Source: G038396625 sp038396625 (GTDB taxonomy: Bacteria > Bacillota > Clostridia > Peptostreptococcales > Thermotaleaceae). Taken from it: a stretch of 64,000 nt of DNA. Both the position numbers and the translations under genes were made by a program. The stretch's first letter is position 1; the number at the start of each line of letters is the position of its first letter. The DNA lies in contig CP121688.1 of NCBI GenBank assembly GCA_038396625.1, forward strand, positions 3,782,001-3,846,000. Direction: 5' to 3'. This document shows, one piece after another, positions 53,949 to 63,109 of the stretch. The notes beneath the pieces were generated by a model, which did not search any database, was not told where the DNA came from, and was given only the letters and a program-made list of their open reading frames with translations.

Positions 53949-53978
53949 AGCATATACGATGAGACTATAAATTGTCAA
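53949..53978 (-). promoter_or_regulatory. Promoter of the pyr operon
   Basis: TTGACA, 18-bp spacer, TATGCT on the minus strand, just upstream of the PyrR-like leader. Confidence 0.75.
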
Positions 53979-54102
53979 TGGAAATTACTGTATTTTTACT
54001 TTATGCTAAAATTCTAGTGCCTCTTTTGCTTATTTTAAAGTTTCTTGTATTATGAATATTTTTGAATTTATCAAATATCTTCTGAATCTTCATTAAAATT
54101 CA

Positions 54103-54131
54103 TTGACATGTATATACGCTTTTGATACAAT
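54103..54131 (+). promoter_or_regulatory. Promoter of ilvBN
   Basis: TTGACA, 17-bp spacer, TACAAT, about 70 bp upstream of the ilvB start. No T-box or leader peptide was found between promoter and gene. Confidence 0.75.
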
Positions 54132-54201
54132 ACTTTAAATTATCTAAAATCAAACGATCACATGCTACGCATGCTTATTTTTTTACGAAAAGGGGGAGCC
54201 T

Positions 54202-55818
54202 ATGAAAGTTTCAGATGCAATCATTAAATGCTTAGAGGAAGAAAAAGTCGAAATCATTTTTGGATATCCCGGTGGAGCTGTACTGCCCATCTACGAATCT
54301 TTAAGAAATGCTTCTATAAAACACATTTTAGTTAGACATGAACAAGCAGCTGCCCATAGTGCAAGCGGCTATGCCCGAAGCAGTGGAAAAACTGGGGTAT
54401 GTCTGGCGACCTCAGGACCTGGTGCAACCAATTTGATCACCGGTATCGCTACAGCTTATATGGATTCTATTCCCCTTGTCATTATTACGGGACAGGTAAA
54501 GTCCAGTGCCATTGGCAAGGATGTATTTCAAGAGGCAGATATTACAGGAGCGACAGAGCCTTTTACAAAACATAATTATCTAGTAAAATCAGCTAGTGAT
54601 ATTCCAAGAATCATGAAAGAAGCTTTTTATATTGCTTCTACAGGCAGACCAGGACCTGTATTAATTGACATTCCAGTAGATATTCAAAAGGAATCCATCG
54701 ATTTTCATTGCCCAGAAACCCTAAATATTCCAGGGTATAAACCTACATATGAAGGGCATACAGGTCAAGTCAAGAGAGCCTTGATGAAATTAAAAAATAG
54801 TAAGAAACCTTTAATATGTGCTGGAGGCGGTGTCATTTATGCAGGAGCTTCTGAAGAATTAAAGCTTTTCTCAGAAAAAGCTAATATTCCTGTAGTGCAT
54901 ACATTAATGGGCATCGGCGCATTCCCTTCAGATTCCCCTTATTATGTGGGGATGGTAGGTTCCCATGGCCATGCCTATTCCAACAAAGTAATTATGGAAG
55001 CGGATTTATTGATGATGATCGGTGCTAGAGTGGCAGATCGAGCAACTGCAGATTTAAAACTAATCAATGACCAAACCAATATCATTCACATTGATATCGA
55101 TCCAGCAGAAGTAGGAAAAAACGTCGATACTACCATTCCTATCGTTGGAGATGCCAAGAATATCCTACAGCAGCTTATCGAAAAGGTAGATGCTCTTAAC
55201 ACAGAGGAATGGGTTAAGCATATCCATGAAGTAAAGCAGCACACTTCTGTAAGACAGGAATGTGAAAATTGCGTAAATCCTAAAAAAGCTTTGCAATTAC
55301 TATCGAGCCTTGTTGATGAGCATACCATTCTTACAGCTGATGTAGGTCAAAATCAGATATGGGCTGCCCGTAACTTTGACATAAAAGGAAATCGAAAATT
55401 CCTTACATCTGGAGGGCTAGGAACAATGGGCTACAGCTTACCTGCAGCGGTAGGTGCTAAGTTGGCATCGCCTCATAGTAAGGTAATCAGTGTCGTGGGA
55501 GATGGTGGTATGCAAATGTCTTTAAGTGAATTAGGGGTGATACGGGAAAATAAGCTGGACATTATCATCCTGTTGTTTAACAATCACCGATTAGGCATGG
55601 TGCGGGAGCTTCAAGATATTCATTATGGTAAAGGAAAACACTTTGGCATCGCACTAGACAGTAACCCTGACTTTGTAAAAATTGCAGAGGCCTATGGGCT
55701 ATGTGCTCAAAGAGTAAATTCCAATGACAGCTTAGAAGAAGTATTCAAAGAAGCCTTAGAAAGCAACCAAGGCTGTCTTATTGAATGCATTGTAGATCCA
55801 ACATTTAGCACCTTATAA
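54202..55818 (+). CDS. ilvB: Acetolactate synthase large subunit
   Basis: A 538-residue TPP enzyme. The catalytic Glu region is IIFGYPGGAVLPIYE with VRHEQAAAHSASGYAR. The FAD-type middle domain and the TPP/Mg motif VVGDGGMQMSLSELG to LLFNN are present. It joins two pyruvates (or pyruvate and 2-oxobutyrate) in branched-chain amino acid synthesis. ATG behind AAGGGGGAG. With ilvN following after 16 bases it is the anabolic, feedback-regulated type. The neighbouring ilvC and leu genes are absent here. Confidence 0.96.
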   Translation: MKVSDAIIKCLEEEKVEIIFGYPGGAVLPIYESLRNASIKHILVRHEQAAAHSASGYARSSGKTGVCLATSGPGATNLITGIATAYMDSIPLVIITGQVKSSAIGKDVFQEADITGATEPFTKHNYLVKSASDIPRIMKEAFYIASTGRPGPVLIDIPVDIQKESIDFHCPETLNIPGYKPTYEGHTGQVKRALMKLKNSKKPLICAGGGVIYAGASEELKLFSEKANIPVVHTLMGIGAFPSDSPYYVGMVGSHGHAYSNKVIMEADLLMMIGARVADRATADLKLINDQTNIIHIDIDPAEVGKNVDTTIPIVGDAKNILQQLIEKVDALNTEEWVKHIHEVKQHTSVRQECENCVNPKKALQLLSSLVDEHTILTADVGQNQIWAARNFDIKGNRKFLTSGGLGTMGYSLPAAVGAKLASPHSKVISVVGDGGMQMSLSELGVIRENKLDIIILLFNNHRLGMVRELQDIHYGKGKHFGIALDSNPDFVKIAEAYGLCAQRVNSNDSLEEVFKEALESNQGCLIECIVDPTFSTL

Positions 55819-55834
55819 AGAAGGGAGAGCTTAT

Positions 55835-56329
55835 ATGAACAGACATGTATTATCTATTTTGGTGGAAAACCATTCCGGTGTCCTTAGTAAAATCGCTGGC
55901 TTATTTAGTAGAAGAGGCTATAATATAGACAGCTTATCCGTTGGAGAAACAGAAAATCCCAAGGTCTCCCGCATGACCATTACCGTTAGTGGAGATGATT
56001 ATATTCTTGAGCAAATTCAAAAACAACTGCATAAACTCATCGACGTCATTAAAGTTGTGCAATTAAAACCAGAGAAATCCGTTTATCGAGAACTTATCTT
56101 TATTAAAATAAAAGCAACCACACAGCAGCGAGCTGGCATTATTGAAACGGTGAATATATTTCGTGGCAAAATTATCGATGTATCTAGCGAAACCCTTACT
56201 ATTGAATTAACTGGAGATGCAGGAAAACTTTCGGCTTTTACCGAACTGATTAAGCCCTATGGCATCGTTGAATTGGTGCGTACAGGCTTTACGGGTCTTC
56301 AAAGAGGCAGCGTACAAATTGCTGATTAA
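55835..56329 (+). CDS. ilvN: Acetolactate synthase regulatory subunit
   Basis: A 164-residue subunit with an N-terminal ACT domain (HVLSILVENHSGVLSKIAGL, RRGYNIDSLSVG) that binds valine, and the C-terminal ALS-ss domain (GKIIDVSSETLTIELTG). It gives feedback inhibition to IlvB. Behind GAAGGGAG and cotranscribed with ilvB; a terminator follows. Confidence 0.96.
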   Translation: MNRHVLSILVENHSGVLSKIAGLFSRRGYNIDSLSVGETENPKVSRMTITVSGDDYILEQIQKQLHKLIDVIKVVQLKPEKSVYRELIFIKIKATTQQRAGIIETVNIFRGKIIDVSSETLTIELTGDAGKLSAFTELIKPYGIVELVRTGFTGLQRGSVQIAD

Positions 56330-56334
56330 CTAAA

Positions 56335-56376
56335 GAGGCGTAAGCAATGGTAATAGATCTTTGCTTACGCTCTTTT
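56335..56376 (+). terminator. Terminator after ilvN
   Basis: CGTAAGCAA and TTGCTTACG arms extended by GAG/CTC with one bulged G, then TTTT. Confidence 0.85.
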
Positions 56377-56400
56377 CATCTCTCTGAAGCCATGTTCTAT

Positions 56401-57105
56401 CTAACTGGCTGATGCTTCTCCAAGATCTGTGTGAATATATCCTTCTAAAGCCTCTACAGGTACACTTAATTCCACAAACTCTTTTATACCATCATCTAGT
56501 GGCATGTAATAAAAGATAACATGATCTCCTTTAAAGTAAAGTCTCATCCCTTCTGCTTGGATTCCTCCTGTAATTCCCTTTTTCTTAGCTATATCGTCTA
56601 ATATCTTCTTCACTTCTTTTTGGGATATTTCATCATCTTTTATAAAATTATCATACGTAATTTCATTTAAGGAAGAAGCCATGTCCAAATTTATGCTGTG
56701 TTGAATTTTTATATTTCCATCATCGTCACCGACCTTGCCCGTTCCTTTAAACACCACACTCAATATATTTTCATCCATTTTGGTAACTTCATATCCCATG
56801 TGCACATCTCTATAGGCATCTTGGCTTGCATAGATATCTACCGTTCTTTTTAGACTTTGATTCCCATAGTCCGTCAAAAGCCCTCCTGAATCATCTTTTA
56901 TTTGAGGATAAAATATTTGCGTATTTTTTTCCGTTACTTCTAGTATTTCTTTCGTTATATCATAATGAAGCGTTACAACATCTTCTTTCTGCTCTATATT
57001 TTTATTTCCTTGGAGATTGTTAACGGTTTTGGTTTCTATCCCGTATCCTACGAGCATAAGACTACCTACTAATGCACCCGTTATAAGTATTTTCTTCCCC
57101 TTCAT
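56401..57105 (-). CDS. Exported DUF4163/DUF3298-like protein
   Basis: A 234-residue protein with an N-terminal signal-anchor (KKILITGALVGSLMLVGYG) and no lipobox cysteine. Residues 40-130 (VTLHYDITKEILEVTEKNTQ, YASQDAYRDVHMGYEVTKMD) and 130-230 (KIQHSINLDMASSLNEITYD, FYYMPLDDGIKEFVELSVPV) fit the paired DUF4163 and DUF3298 fold seen in RsiV anti-sigma factors and PdaC deacetylases. No sigma factor gene or deacetylase domain accompanies it. It probably acts at the cell surface; function unknown. It is flanked by terminators on both sides. Confidence 0.7.
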   Translation of the reverse strand: MKGKKILITGALVGSLMLVGYGIETKTVNNLQGNKNIEQKEDVVTLHYDITKEILEVTEKNTQIFYPQIKDDSGGLLTDYGNQSLKRTVDIYASQDAYRDVHMGYEVTKMDENILSVVFKGTGKVGDDDGNIKIQHSINLDMASSLNEITYDNFIKDDEISQKEVKKILDDIAKKKGITGGIQAEGMRLYFKGDHVIFYYMPLDDGIKEFVELSVPVEALEGYIHTDLGEASAS

Positions 57106-57219
57106 TTAGAAACTCCTCTCTTATTTCTCATCATACATCCTTCATTATATTTCATTTGAACAGAAAAGTAGTAACAAAATTGTTACAATATGATGACAAA
57201 TTAAGGGATAAAAATTACA

Positions 57220-57257
57220 ACAAAACGTGCTACTAAAATTTTAGTAACACGTTTTGT
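57220..57257. terminator. Terminator between the metH operon and the exported protein gene
   Basis: ACAAAACGTG-C-TACTAAAA and TTTTAGTA-A-CACGTTTTGT, a long stem with one mismatch. It lies downstream of metH. Confidence 0.85.
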
Positions 57258-57281
57258 TTGAATACTTACTTTACAGGGTCA

Positions 57282-59666
57282 TCAATTGTTCAATACTTTT
57301 TTTGCAATGATCACAGCTTCTTGGGCATCCTTTGCATAATAATCAGCCTTGATCATATCTGCATATTCCTGATTAAGCACAGCCCCGCCTACAAAAGTTT
57401 TACAAGGAATTTTATTTTCCCTCAATGCAACAATTGTCTCCTCCATACTCTTTACCGTCGTGGTCATCAACGCACTTAATCCTACCAGCTTCACATCTTG
57501 CTCTTTTGTAGTTCTCACAATGGTTTCCACAGGAACATCCTTTCCTAAATCAATCACCTCAAACCCGTAGTTTTCCAGAATAATCTTCACAATATTTTTT
57601 CCTATATCATGGATGTCTCCTTTGACGGTAGCCAAAATAACTTTACCCTTTGAAATTTTGTAATTCCCTTCTTGAAGCATTTTATCTTTAATGATCTGGA
57701 AGGCATTTTTCACAGTTTCTGCAGATTGGATAAGCTGTGGCAAAAATATCGTTCCTTCTTCGAACTTCTTTCCTACTACATCTAGTGCAGAAATCAACTG
57801 TTCATCTACTATTTTTAATGGATCTGTTGTTTCTAAAAGCTTAGTGACTGCTCCTGCTGCCTCATCCTTTAAGCCTTTTATGATGATTTCTTTTAGGTCT
57901 TTCTCATGATTATTGATACTTTGTATTGTCTCCCTTTTTTCTTTTATCTCCGCATAGCTTTGCAAGTATTGTTTGGCTTCTTTATCTTGATTGGCCAGTA
58001 CTTTAAAAGTACGGATGGTGTCCATGATTCCCTGATCCCCAGGATTGACAATAGGTGCATCCAATCCCTGTGTTAATCCCATGGCAAGAAAGGTTTGATT
58101 CAGTATATGTCTGTTAGGTAGTCCAAAGGATACGTTACTTACACCTAAAGAAGTCTTTACATTAAATCTTTCTTTTACCATTTTCACAGCTTTTATGGTT
58201 TCTAGCACCTCAGCCTGCTGTGCTGAAGCAGTTAATACCAAGCAATCAATAATAATATCTTTTTTAGGTATTCCATACTTTTGGGCTGTATGAATAATTT
58301 TTTCAGCAATTTTTACTCGTTCTTCTGCCTTCATGGGAATGCCCTCATCATCTAATGTTAAACCGATGACACAGGCCCCATATTTTTTAACAATAGGGAA
58401 TATCTCCTGCATCACCTTCTCTTTCCCATTGACTGAATTGATCAGTGGCTTTCCATTATAAATTCTGGCAGCAGCTTCGATAACCTCTTTTCTTGTACTA
58501 TCTATTTGAAGAGGAAGATGAACAATGGATTGAATTTCTTGGATCGCATGGATCATCGTTTGCTTTTCATCAATCTCCGGTAGCCCTACATTTATATCTA
58601 ATATGTCTGCACCTGATTCCATCTGGCTGATGGCTTCGTTTAATAGATAATCCATATGATGATTTCTTAATGCTTCCTTTAATTTCTTCTTACCTGTGGG
58701 ATTAATCCTTTCTCCAATCACTTTTACTTCGTCTCCCAATATAACAGTCTTATTGGCAGAGCAAACTGCTGTAATATCTTTTTTATCTATTGGGATAAAG
58801 GATGCTGGCTTTAATGCTTCTGTCACTGATTTTATAAACTGCTCATCGGTACCACAGCATCCACCCAAAATTTGTACCCCTTTCTGGGCGATTTTTTTGA
58901 CATAATCAGCAAACACCTTAGGCTGCATATCATATACCGTCTCTCCTTCTTTTACCTTTGGAAGACCTGCATTCGGCTGCACCATCACTGGAATAGATGT
59001 GTACTGCAAGATGCTTTCTACAATGGGCATGATTTCTTTAGGACCAAAAGAACAATTTACTCCTAAGGCATCTACCCCTAACCCCTGAAGCACCATGACC
59101 ATGGTAAGAGGATCTGTTCCCGTAAAGGTTCTCCCTGTATCTTCGTAGGTCATTGTACAGAATACAGGCAAATCGCTATTTTCCTTTGCTGCAAACACAG
59201 CGGCCTTTGCTTCATAAATATCCGAAATGGTTTCAATCAAGATGAGGTCGCACCCTGCTGCTACACCGGCTCTCACCTGCCTTTGAAAAATTTCGTAAGC
59301 CCTATCAAAGGTTAAGGTACCAATAGGTGCTAACAATTGACCAATAGGTCCTATGTCCAATGCAATATATTTATCTTCTGTGTTTTTTCTTGCCTCCTTA
59401 GCCAACGCTACTGCCTTCGTAATCACATCCTCTACTGTGTAGCCCGTACCTCTCAGTTTTAATTCATTGGCGCCAAAAGTATTGGTTGCCACAATATCTG
59501 CCCCTGCTTGAAGATAGTTTTGATGAATTTCTTTGATCATCTCTGAATGGGTAAAATTGTAAATTTCCGGTATATCTCCTGCACATAATCCTCTCTTCTG
59601 CAACTGGGTACCCATAGCCCCATCAAAAAATAATCGTCTTGTTTTAAGCATATCTTTTATTGCCAC
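57282..59666 (-). CDS. metH: Cobalamin-dependent methionine synthase without reactivation domain
   Basis: A 794-residue protein. The homocysteine-binding domain occupies 1 to about 290 (FFDGAMGTQLQKRG, zinc Cys in GVNCSFGP and GGCCGTDE). The pterin-binding domain covers about 310-560 (GERINPTGKKKLKE, ILDINVGLPEIDE). The cobalamin cap follows, and the B12-binding domain from about 670 has KGDIHDIGKNIVK with the cobalt-ligand histidine. The C-terminal AdoMet reactivation domain of E. coli MetH is missing and is encoded by the gene upstream. The GTG at 59666, 7 nt after GAGGGG, is the chosen start; the frame is open to 59702. It overlaps the previous gene by 23 bases. Confidence 0.92.
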   Translation of the reverse strand: MAIKDMLKTRRLFFDGAMGTQLQKRGLCAGDIPEIYNFTHSEMIKEIHQNYLQAGADIVATNTFGANELKLRGTGYTVEDVITKAVALAKEARKNTEDKYIALDIGPIGQLLAPIGTLTFDRAYEIFQRQVRAGVAAGCDLILIETISDIYEAKAAVFAAKENSDLPVFCTMTYEDTGRTFTGTDPLTMVMVLQGLGVDALGVNCSFGPKEIMPIVESILQYTSIPVMVQPNAGLPKVKEGETVYDMQPKVFADYVKKIAQKGVQILGGCCGTDEQFIKSVTEALKPASFIPIDKKDITAVCSANKTVILGDEVKVIGERINPTGKKKLKEALRNHHMDYLLNEAISQMESGADILDINVGLPEIDEKQTMIHAIQEIQSIVHLPLQIDSTRKEVIEAAARIYNGKPLINSVNGKEKVMQEIFPIVKKYGACVIGLTLDDEGIPMKAEERVKIAEKIIHTAQKYGIPKKDIIIDCLVLTASAQQAEVLETIKAVKMVKERFNVKTSLGVSNVSFGLPNRHILNQTFLAMGLTQGLDAPIVNPGDQGIMDTIRTFKVLANQDKEAKQYLQSYAEIKEKRETIQSINNHEKDLKEIIIKGLKDEAAGAVTKLLETTDPLKIVDEQLISALDVVGKKFEEGTIFLPQLIQSAETVKNAFQIIKDKMLQEGNYKISKGKVILATVKGDIHDIGKNIVKIILENYGFEVIDLGKDVPVETIVRTTKEQDVKLVGLSALMTTTVKSMEETIVALRENKIPCKTFVGGAVLNQEYADMIKADYYAKDAQEAVIIAKKVLNN

Positions 59667-60324
59667 AATCATTCCCCTCTCTTTTATAAATACAGTCCCC
59701 ATATCTGCTACATGATTTACAGCTTAGACGCTTCTTCATAAAATCTTTGTCCTGAAAGCCAATAACAGCTGTTACAGATTTTCTAGGAATAAGGATTTGT
59801 TCTTCTGTGCAGGTAAGGCCAATTTTCTTCTGTGTTTCTAAGGTATTGAGGATTGATGTCTGTATATCGATGGAAAAATCTCCATACCCTGGACTATATC
59901 GATGAGTGATTCCCAACTTTCTTTTGTGCGCTTCTTTGTTGACTTCCTCTTCCACCTCATCACAAAAGCATTCTACAGCTGTGGTAGCACAAGCATCTAA
60001 AATAATGGCTTTTGTCAAATTGGTCTTTTCGTAAAATCTTATTTTACTCTCTATATCATTTCCCAACGTCACAGCCATAATAGCACAAACCTTAGCATTC
60101 TTCAGATGCTGAATGATGTCCTTCCCTCTGAATATAAGTTTGCTTTTTAATAATCCAATATGGTGCTGATGCTTTTCTAGCTCAAAAACTTTCACCACAG
60201 ATTTTGCTTTTGCATATTGTTTAGTTTCAGCAATACATTCATCAATCAATCGTTCCAATTCCTTTTCTATACTTTGGTTCATATAACCTAAATATCTTAG
60301 TACTTCCTGCTTGTCGATATTCAA
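59644..60324 (-). CDS. Stand-alone methionine synthase reactivation-type protein
   Basis: A 226-residue protein resembling the AdoMet-binding reactivation domain of MetH. The signature HRYSPGYGDFSID corresponds to the RxxxGY motif that holds AdoMet, and MAVTLGNDIE and DACATTAVECFCDEVEEE also agree with the fold. It probably remethylates oxidised cobalamin on the truncated MetH encoded next. TTG start with AAGGGA 10 nt upstream. The C-terminus has four cysteines (LSCKSCSRYGDCI and NDCGN) that look like a metal or cluster site and are not part of E. coli MetH. Such split arrangements are known in clostridia and Thermotoga. Confidence 0.85.
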   Translation of the reverse strand: MNIDKQEVLRYLGYMNQSIEKELERLIDECIAETKQYAKAKSVVKVFELEKHQHHIGLLKSKLIFRGKDIIQHLKNAKVCAIMAVTLGNDIESKIRFYEKTNLTKAIILDACATTAVECFCDEVEEEVNKEAHKRKLGITHRYSPGYGDFSIDIQTSILNTLETQKKIGLTCTEEQILIPRKSVTAVIGFQDKDFMKKRLSCKSCSRYGDCIYKREGNDCGNKRYA

Positions 60325-60352
60325 TCTTTTTCATTCCCTTCCATCCCACCAC

Positions 60353-61249
60353 CTAAATGGCATGTTTCTTATTCAAGGCATATACAATAGAGGTAATATT
60401 TAGCACGATCCTTTTTGCTACTTCTGGGTTGTTCATGGTATAAATATGTACCCCATCAACCCCGGAGGATAGTAAGTCAATAATCTGCTCTGTAGCATAG
60501 GCAATACCTGCATCTTTTAATGCTTCTGGATTGTTTTCATATTTATCCAATACTTTTAAAAACTTTTCAGGTATATAGGAACCACAAAGAGATGTAATAC
60601 GCCGAATCTGCTTTTTGTTAATAACCGGCATAATCCCTGCTTCAATGGGAATGCTTATATTTCTTTTGGCGATTTTTTCTTTGAATTCATAAAAGAAACG
60701 ATTATCCAAAAACAGTTGACTAATGAGAAAATCTACCCCAGCATCCACCTTCTTCTCTAAATGTAACAAGTCTTCTTCTAGATTGGGCGTGTCCATATGT
60801 CCCTCTGGATAGCAGGCACCTGCTATACAAAATTTCTTGGTACGATGAAGATGTTCTACCAAATCAGAGGCATATTTAAAATCAAGCACTGGCGGCAACT
60901 CAAATCTAGGATCCTGTGGAAAATCTCCTCGAAGTGCCAATATGTTTTGAATATTATTTTGATCAAGTTCCTTCAAAACATCGTCAATTTCTTGCTTATT
61001 CGATGTGACACAAGTAAGATGGGCGAGGGCCTCTATATTATATTTATTCTTTATTATTGAAGCAATTTCAACAGTTTTTTTGCTTGTACTTCCTCCTGCT
61101 CCATAAGTAACACTCATATAATCAGGATTTAAGGGTGCTAACGCATCAATGGTATTATAGATGGTGTGAATCGAAGAAGATGGTTTTGGTGGAAATACCT
61201 CAAAGGAAATAACTGGTTTTTTCTGTGAGAAAATATCTTTTATATGCAC
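60353..61249 (-). CDS. metF: 5,10-methylenetetrahydrofolate reductase
   Basis: A 298-residue TIM-barrel flavoprotein. The start segment is KPVISFEVFPPKP, followed by YMSVTYGAGGST, ALAHLTCVTSNK, NILALRGDFP and DFLISQLFLDNRFFYEF, all typical of MetF. It makes 5-methyl-THF, the methyl donor of MetH. GTG start behind AGGGGGAG. It is the first gene of the metF-reactivation-metH operon. The SAM-I riboswitch that should precede it lies 1.9 kb upstream, beyond an inserted IS110 element. Confidence 0.95.
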   Translation of the reverse strand: MHIKDIFSQKKPVISFEVFPPKPSSSIHTIYNTIDALAPLNPDYMSVTYGAGGSTSKKTVEIASIIKNKYNIEALAHLTCVTSNKQEIDDVLKELDQNNIQNILALRGDFPQDPRFELPPVLDFKYASDLVEHLHRTKKFCIAGACYPEGHMDTPNLEEDLLHLEKKVDAGVDFLISQLFLDNRFFYEFKEKIAKRNISIPIEAGIMPVINKKQIRRITSLCGSYIPEKFLKVLDKYENNPEALKDAGIAYATEQIIDLLSSGVDGVHIYTMNNPEVAKRIVLNITSIVYALNKKHAI

Positions 61250-61275
61250 AAAAACTCCCCCTAGTATAATAATGT

Positions 61276-61295
61276 CATAGTCACTAATGACTATG
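61276..61295 (-). promoter_or_regulatory. Inverted repeat directly upstream of metF
   Basis: CATAGTCA-CTAA-TGACTATG, perfect 8-bp arms, about 25 bp before the metF start. It may be an operator or a leader hairpin. Confidence 0.5.
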
Positions 61296-61433
61296 CAGTT
61301 AATACATTTCTATAAAAAAACATTTCTATTATTTAGTAACAGAAGAAGGAGTTCTTCCTTCATCAGATGTTACTACTCTATTTAACATGTCTGACGGTTC
61401 CTGGTAGACTCTAGACTTTTCATAATGTATAAT

Positions 61434-61633
61434 CTTCAAGGATAGGATAAAGAATGTACACCCCCTTGGGAAGTCAGTTTCTACTGACCTATACCTACTA
61501 AAAAGTCAATTAGTCCATTCAATGAGGTTTTATGATTAGGCTGGTTGGGAGCCTCAGGCTATACCCGTATCACATGCTAGGTTGTGTACTCATTAGATGG
61601 AAATGGATTCCTATCGGAAAGGAGCTTTCGCTC
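61434..61633 (+). ncRNA. Candidate bridge RNA of the IS110 element
   Basis: The 200-nt stretch between the TATAAT box and the transposase start has several hairpins: GTCAGTTTCTACTGAC, and GCCTCAGGC nested in GGGAGCCTCAGGCTATACCC. In IS110 elements this left-end region encodes the bridge RNA that pairs with target and donor DNA. Position and size fit, but the loops were not matched to target and donor sequences. Confidence 0.55.
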
Positions 61634-62941
61634 ATGTCAAACTTTATTTTTGAAAATTTATTTTTATCGGTTGGTATTGATGTAGGTGCTGATTTCAGCT
61701 GGATGTCTATAGCACTACCTAACCAAACCTTTGTAGGAAAACCTTTTAAAATCCTACATTCTGACCTTAATTCCCTTGCTCTAGCTGTTTCTAAAATAAA
61801 AGAAGCAGAAGAGCTGTATTCTTTGGAAAGTCGCATTTTCCTAGAATCCACGGGAATTTATCATTACCCACTCTTCTGCTATCTTCGTGATAAAGGATTT
61901 TGTGCATCCATCATTAATCCTATCATCACTAAGTCTAGCACAAACATGAACATTAGAAAAGTGCATAATGACCGTTTCGATTCTAAAAAAGCTGCTTTAA
62001 TCGGTTTAAAGCCAGATTTAAAGGTTTCTCTGATGCCTTCCGAGCTTGCTCTTGACTTAAGAAATCTTTCTAGAGAATATTATGACCTGATGGACAACCG
62101 TTCCTCCTATGTCAATAAACTGCAAGGTGAGCTTCGTATGGTGTTTCCTCAGTACCTGAATATCTTTTCTAAGATTACCACCAATACTTCTCTTACTTTG
62201 TTGGAAAAATTCACATCCCCAGATGCCTTTTTACAGGCTTCAAAGGATGAAATAATTGATTCCATACGTTCTACTGCTAGATTTGGGCTTTCATATGCTC
62301 TTAATAAATATCATGCCATTTTTCAGGCAGCTACTAATGCCAAGGTCTTTGGAAGCTCTGTCAGCAGTAATTTTAAAAGAATCCAATTGTATATCCGCTT
62401 TATTCGCCAGTATGATGAAGAAATCTCTTCTCTGCTGGAAGATATGCGCCAATTGGTAAATGCCAATGAAGGCTCTGACTTTGTGAAGCAGATTCGTCTG
62501 ATTGAATCTTTCAAAGGTGCTGGCTTTCTCTCTGCTGTCAGCCTTATGGGTGAAATCGGTGATTTTTCTGCCTTTAACACTCCCAAGCAACTGTTTGCCT
62601 ACTTTGGTCTTGATCCCGCCGTAAAGCAGTCTGGTAAGTTTGAGGGAACCAAAATTAGTATGTCAAAACGTGGCTCTCGCATTGCAAGAAGAGTCATTCA
62701 TACAATGGCATTAATCAGCATTAGTAAAAATCGGAATGGTTCTGCGAAGAACCCTGTTCTTCGTGATTATTACCTTAAAAAGTGTCAAAGTAAACCTAAA
62801 ATGGTAGCTCTCGGAGCTGTCATGCATAAAGTGTGTAATATTGTTTTTGCCATTCTCCGGGATGAAAAACCTTTTGAAATTATCACACCGGAAGAACATC
62901 AAAAGAATTACTTAAAAGCAAAATGCGACGTCGCTGCATAA
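61634..62941 (+). CDS. IS110-family transposase (DEDD recombinase)
   Basis: A 435-residue recombinase. The start at 61634 has AAGGAG about 10 nt upstream; the frame runs on to 61532 but that is likely bridge-RNA sequence. The N-terminal RuvC-like DEDD domain shows SVGIDVGADFSW, FLESTGIYHYP and HNDRFDSKKAALIG. The C-terminal Transposase_20 domain has FKGAGFLSAVSLMGEIGDFS and PKQLFAYFGLDPAVKQSG, then RGSRIARRVIH. The protein binds a bridge RNA and recombines DNA without target duplication. The frame is intact, so the element may be active. Confidence 0.95.
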   Translation: MSNFIFENLFLSVGIDVGADFSWMSIALPNQTFVGKPFKILHSDLNSLALAVSKIKEAEELYSLESRIFLESTGIYHYPLFCYLRDKGFCASIINPIITKSSTNMNIRKVHNDRFDSKKAALIGLKPDLKVSLMPSELALDLRNLSREYYDLMDNRSSYVNKLQGELRMVFPQYLNIFSKITTNTSLTLLEKFTSPDAFLQASKDEIIDSIRSTARFGLSYALNKYHAIFQAATNAKVFGSSVSSNFKRIQLYIRFIRQYDEEISSLLEDMRQLVNANEGSDFVKQIRLIESFKGAGFLSAVSLMGEIGDFSAFNTPKQLFAYFGLDPAVKQSGKFEGTKISMSKRGSRIARRVIHTMALISISKNRNGSAKNPVLRDYYLKKCQSKPKMVALGAVMHKVCNIVFAILRDEKPFEIITPEEHQKNYLKAKCDVAA

Positions 62942-62952
62942 TGTAATCCCAT

Positions 62953-62971
62953 ACGAATAACTTCGTTTTTG
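62953..62971 (+). terminator. Small hairpin after the transposase gene
   Basis: ACGAA-TAAC-TTCGT followed by TTTTT, twelve bases after the stop codon. The stem is short. Confidence 0.45.
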
Positions 62972-63109
62972 TCAGCTGTCAAAAGGCTTGTTAAAGTTAC
63001 CCTTTTTTAGCGAGCAAGAAATATCAAATATTTTTTATTTCACCATTGACATTTCTTAGCTGGACTTTTACATAAACATATACGCTCTGATCAATTGAAT
63101 TTCTAATAA

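Larger units (their letters stand above)
61410..63069 (+). mobile_element. IS110-family insertion sequence (approximate limits)
   Basis: One transposase gene with about 220 noncoding bases ahead and 125 behind. The near-direct repeat GACTTTTCATAA (61414-61425) and GACTTTTACATAA (63063-63075) brackets about 1.65 kb and may mark the ends. A TTGACA lies near the right end (63046-63051) and TATAAT near the left end (61428-61433), as expected for elements that form a promoter when the ends join in the circular form. No terminal inverted repeats were seen, which is usual for IS110. Exact limits need comparison with an empty site. Confidence 0.7.

Noticed and set aside
61532..61633. 34-codon N-terminal extension of the IS110 transposase
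   Set aside because: A good ribosome site precedes the ATG at 61634, and the extension lies in the structured leader thought to be the bridge RNA.
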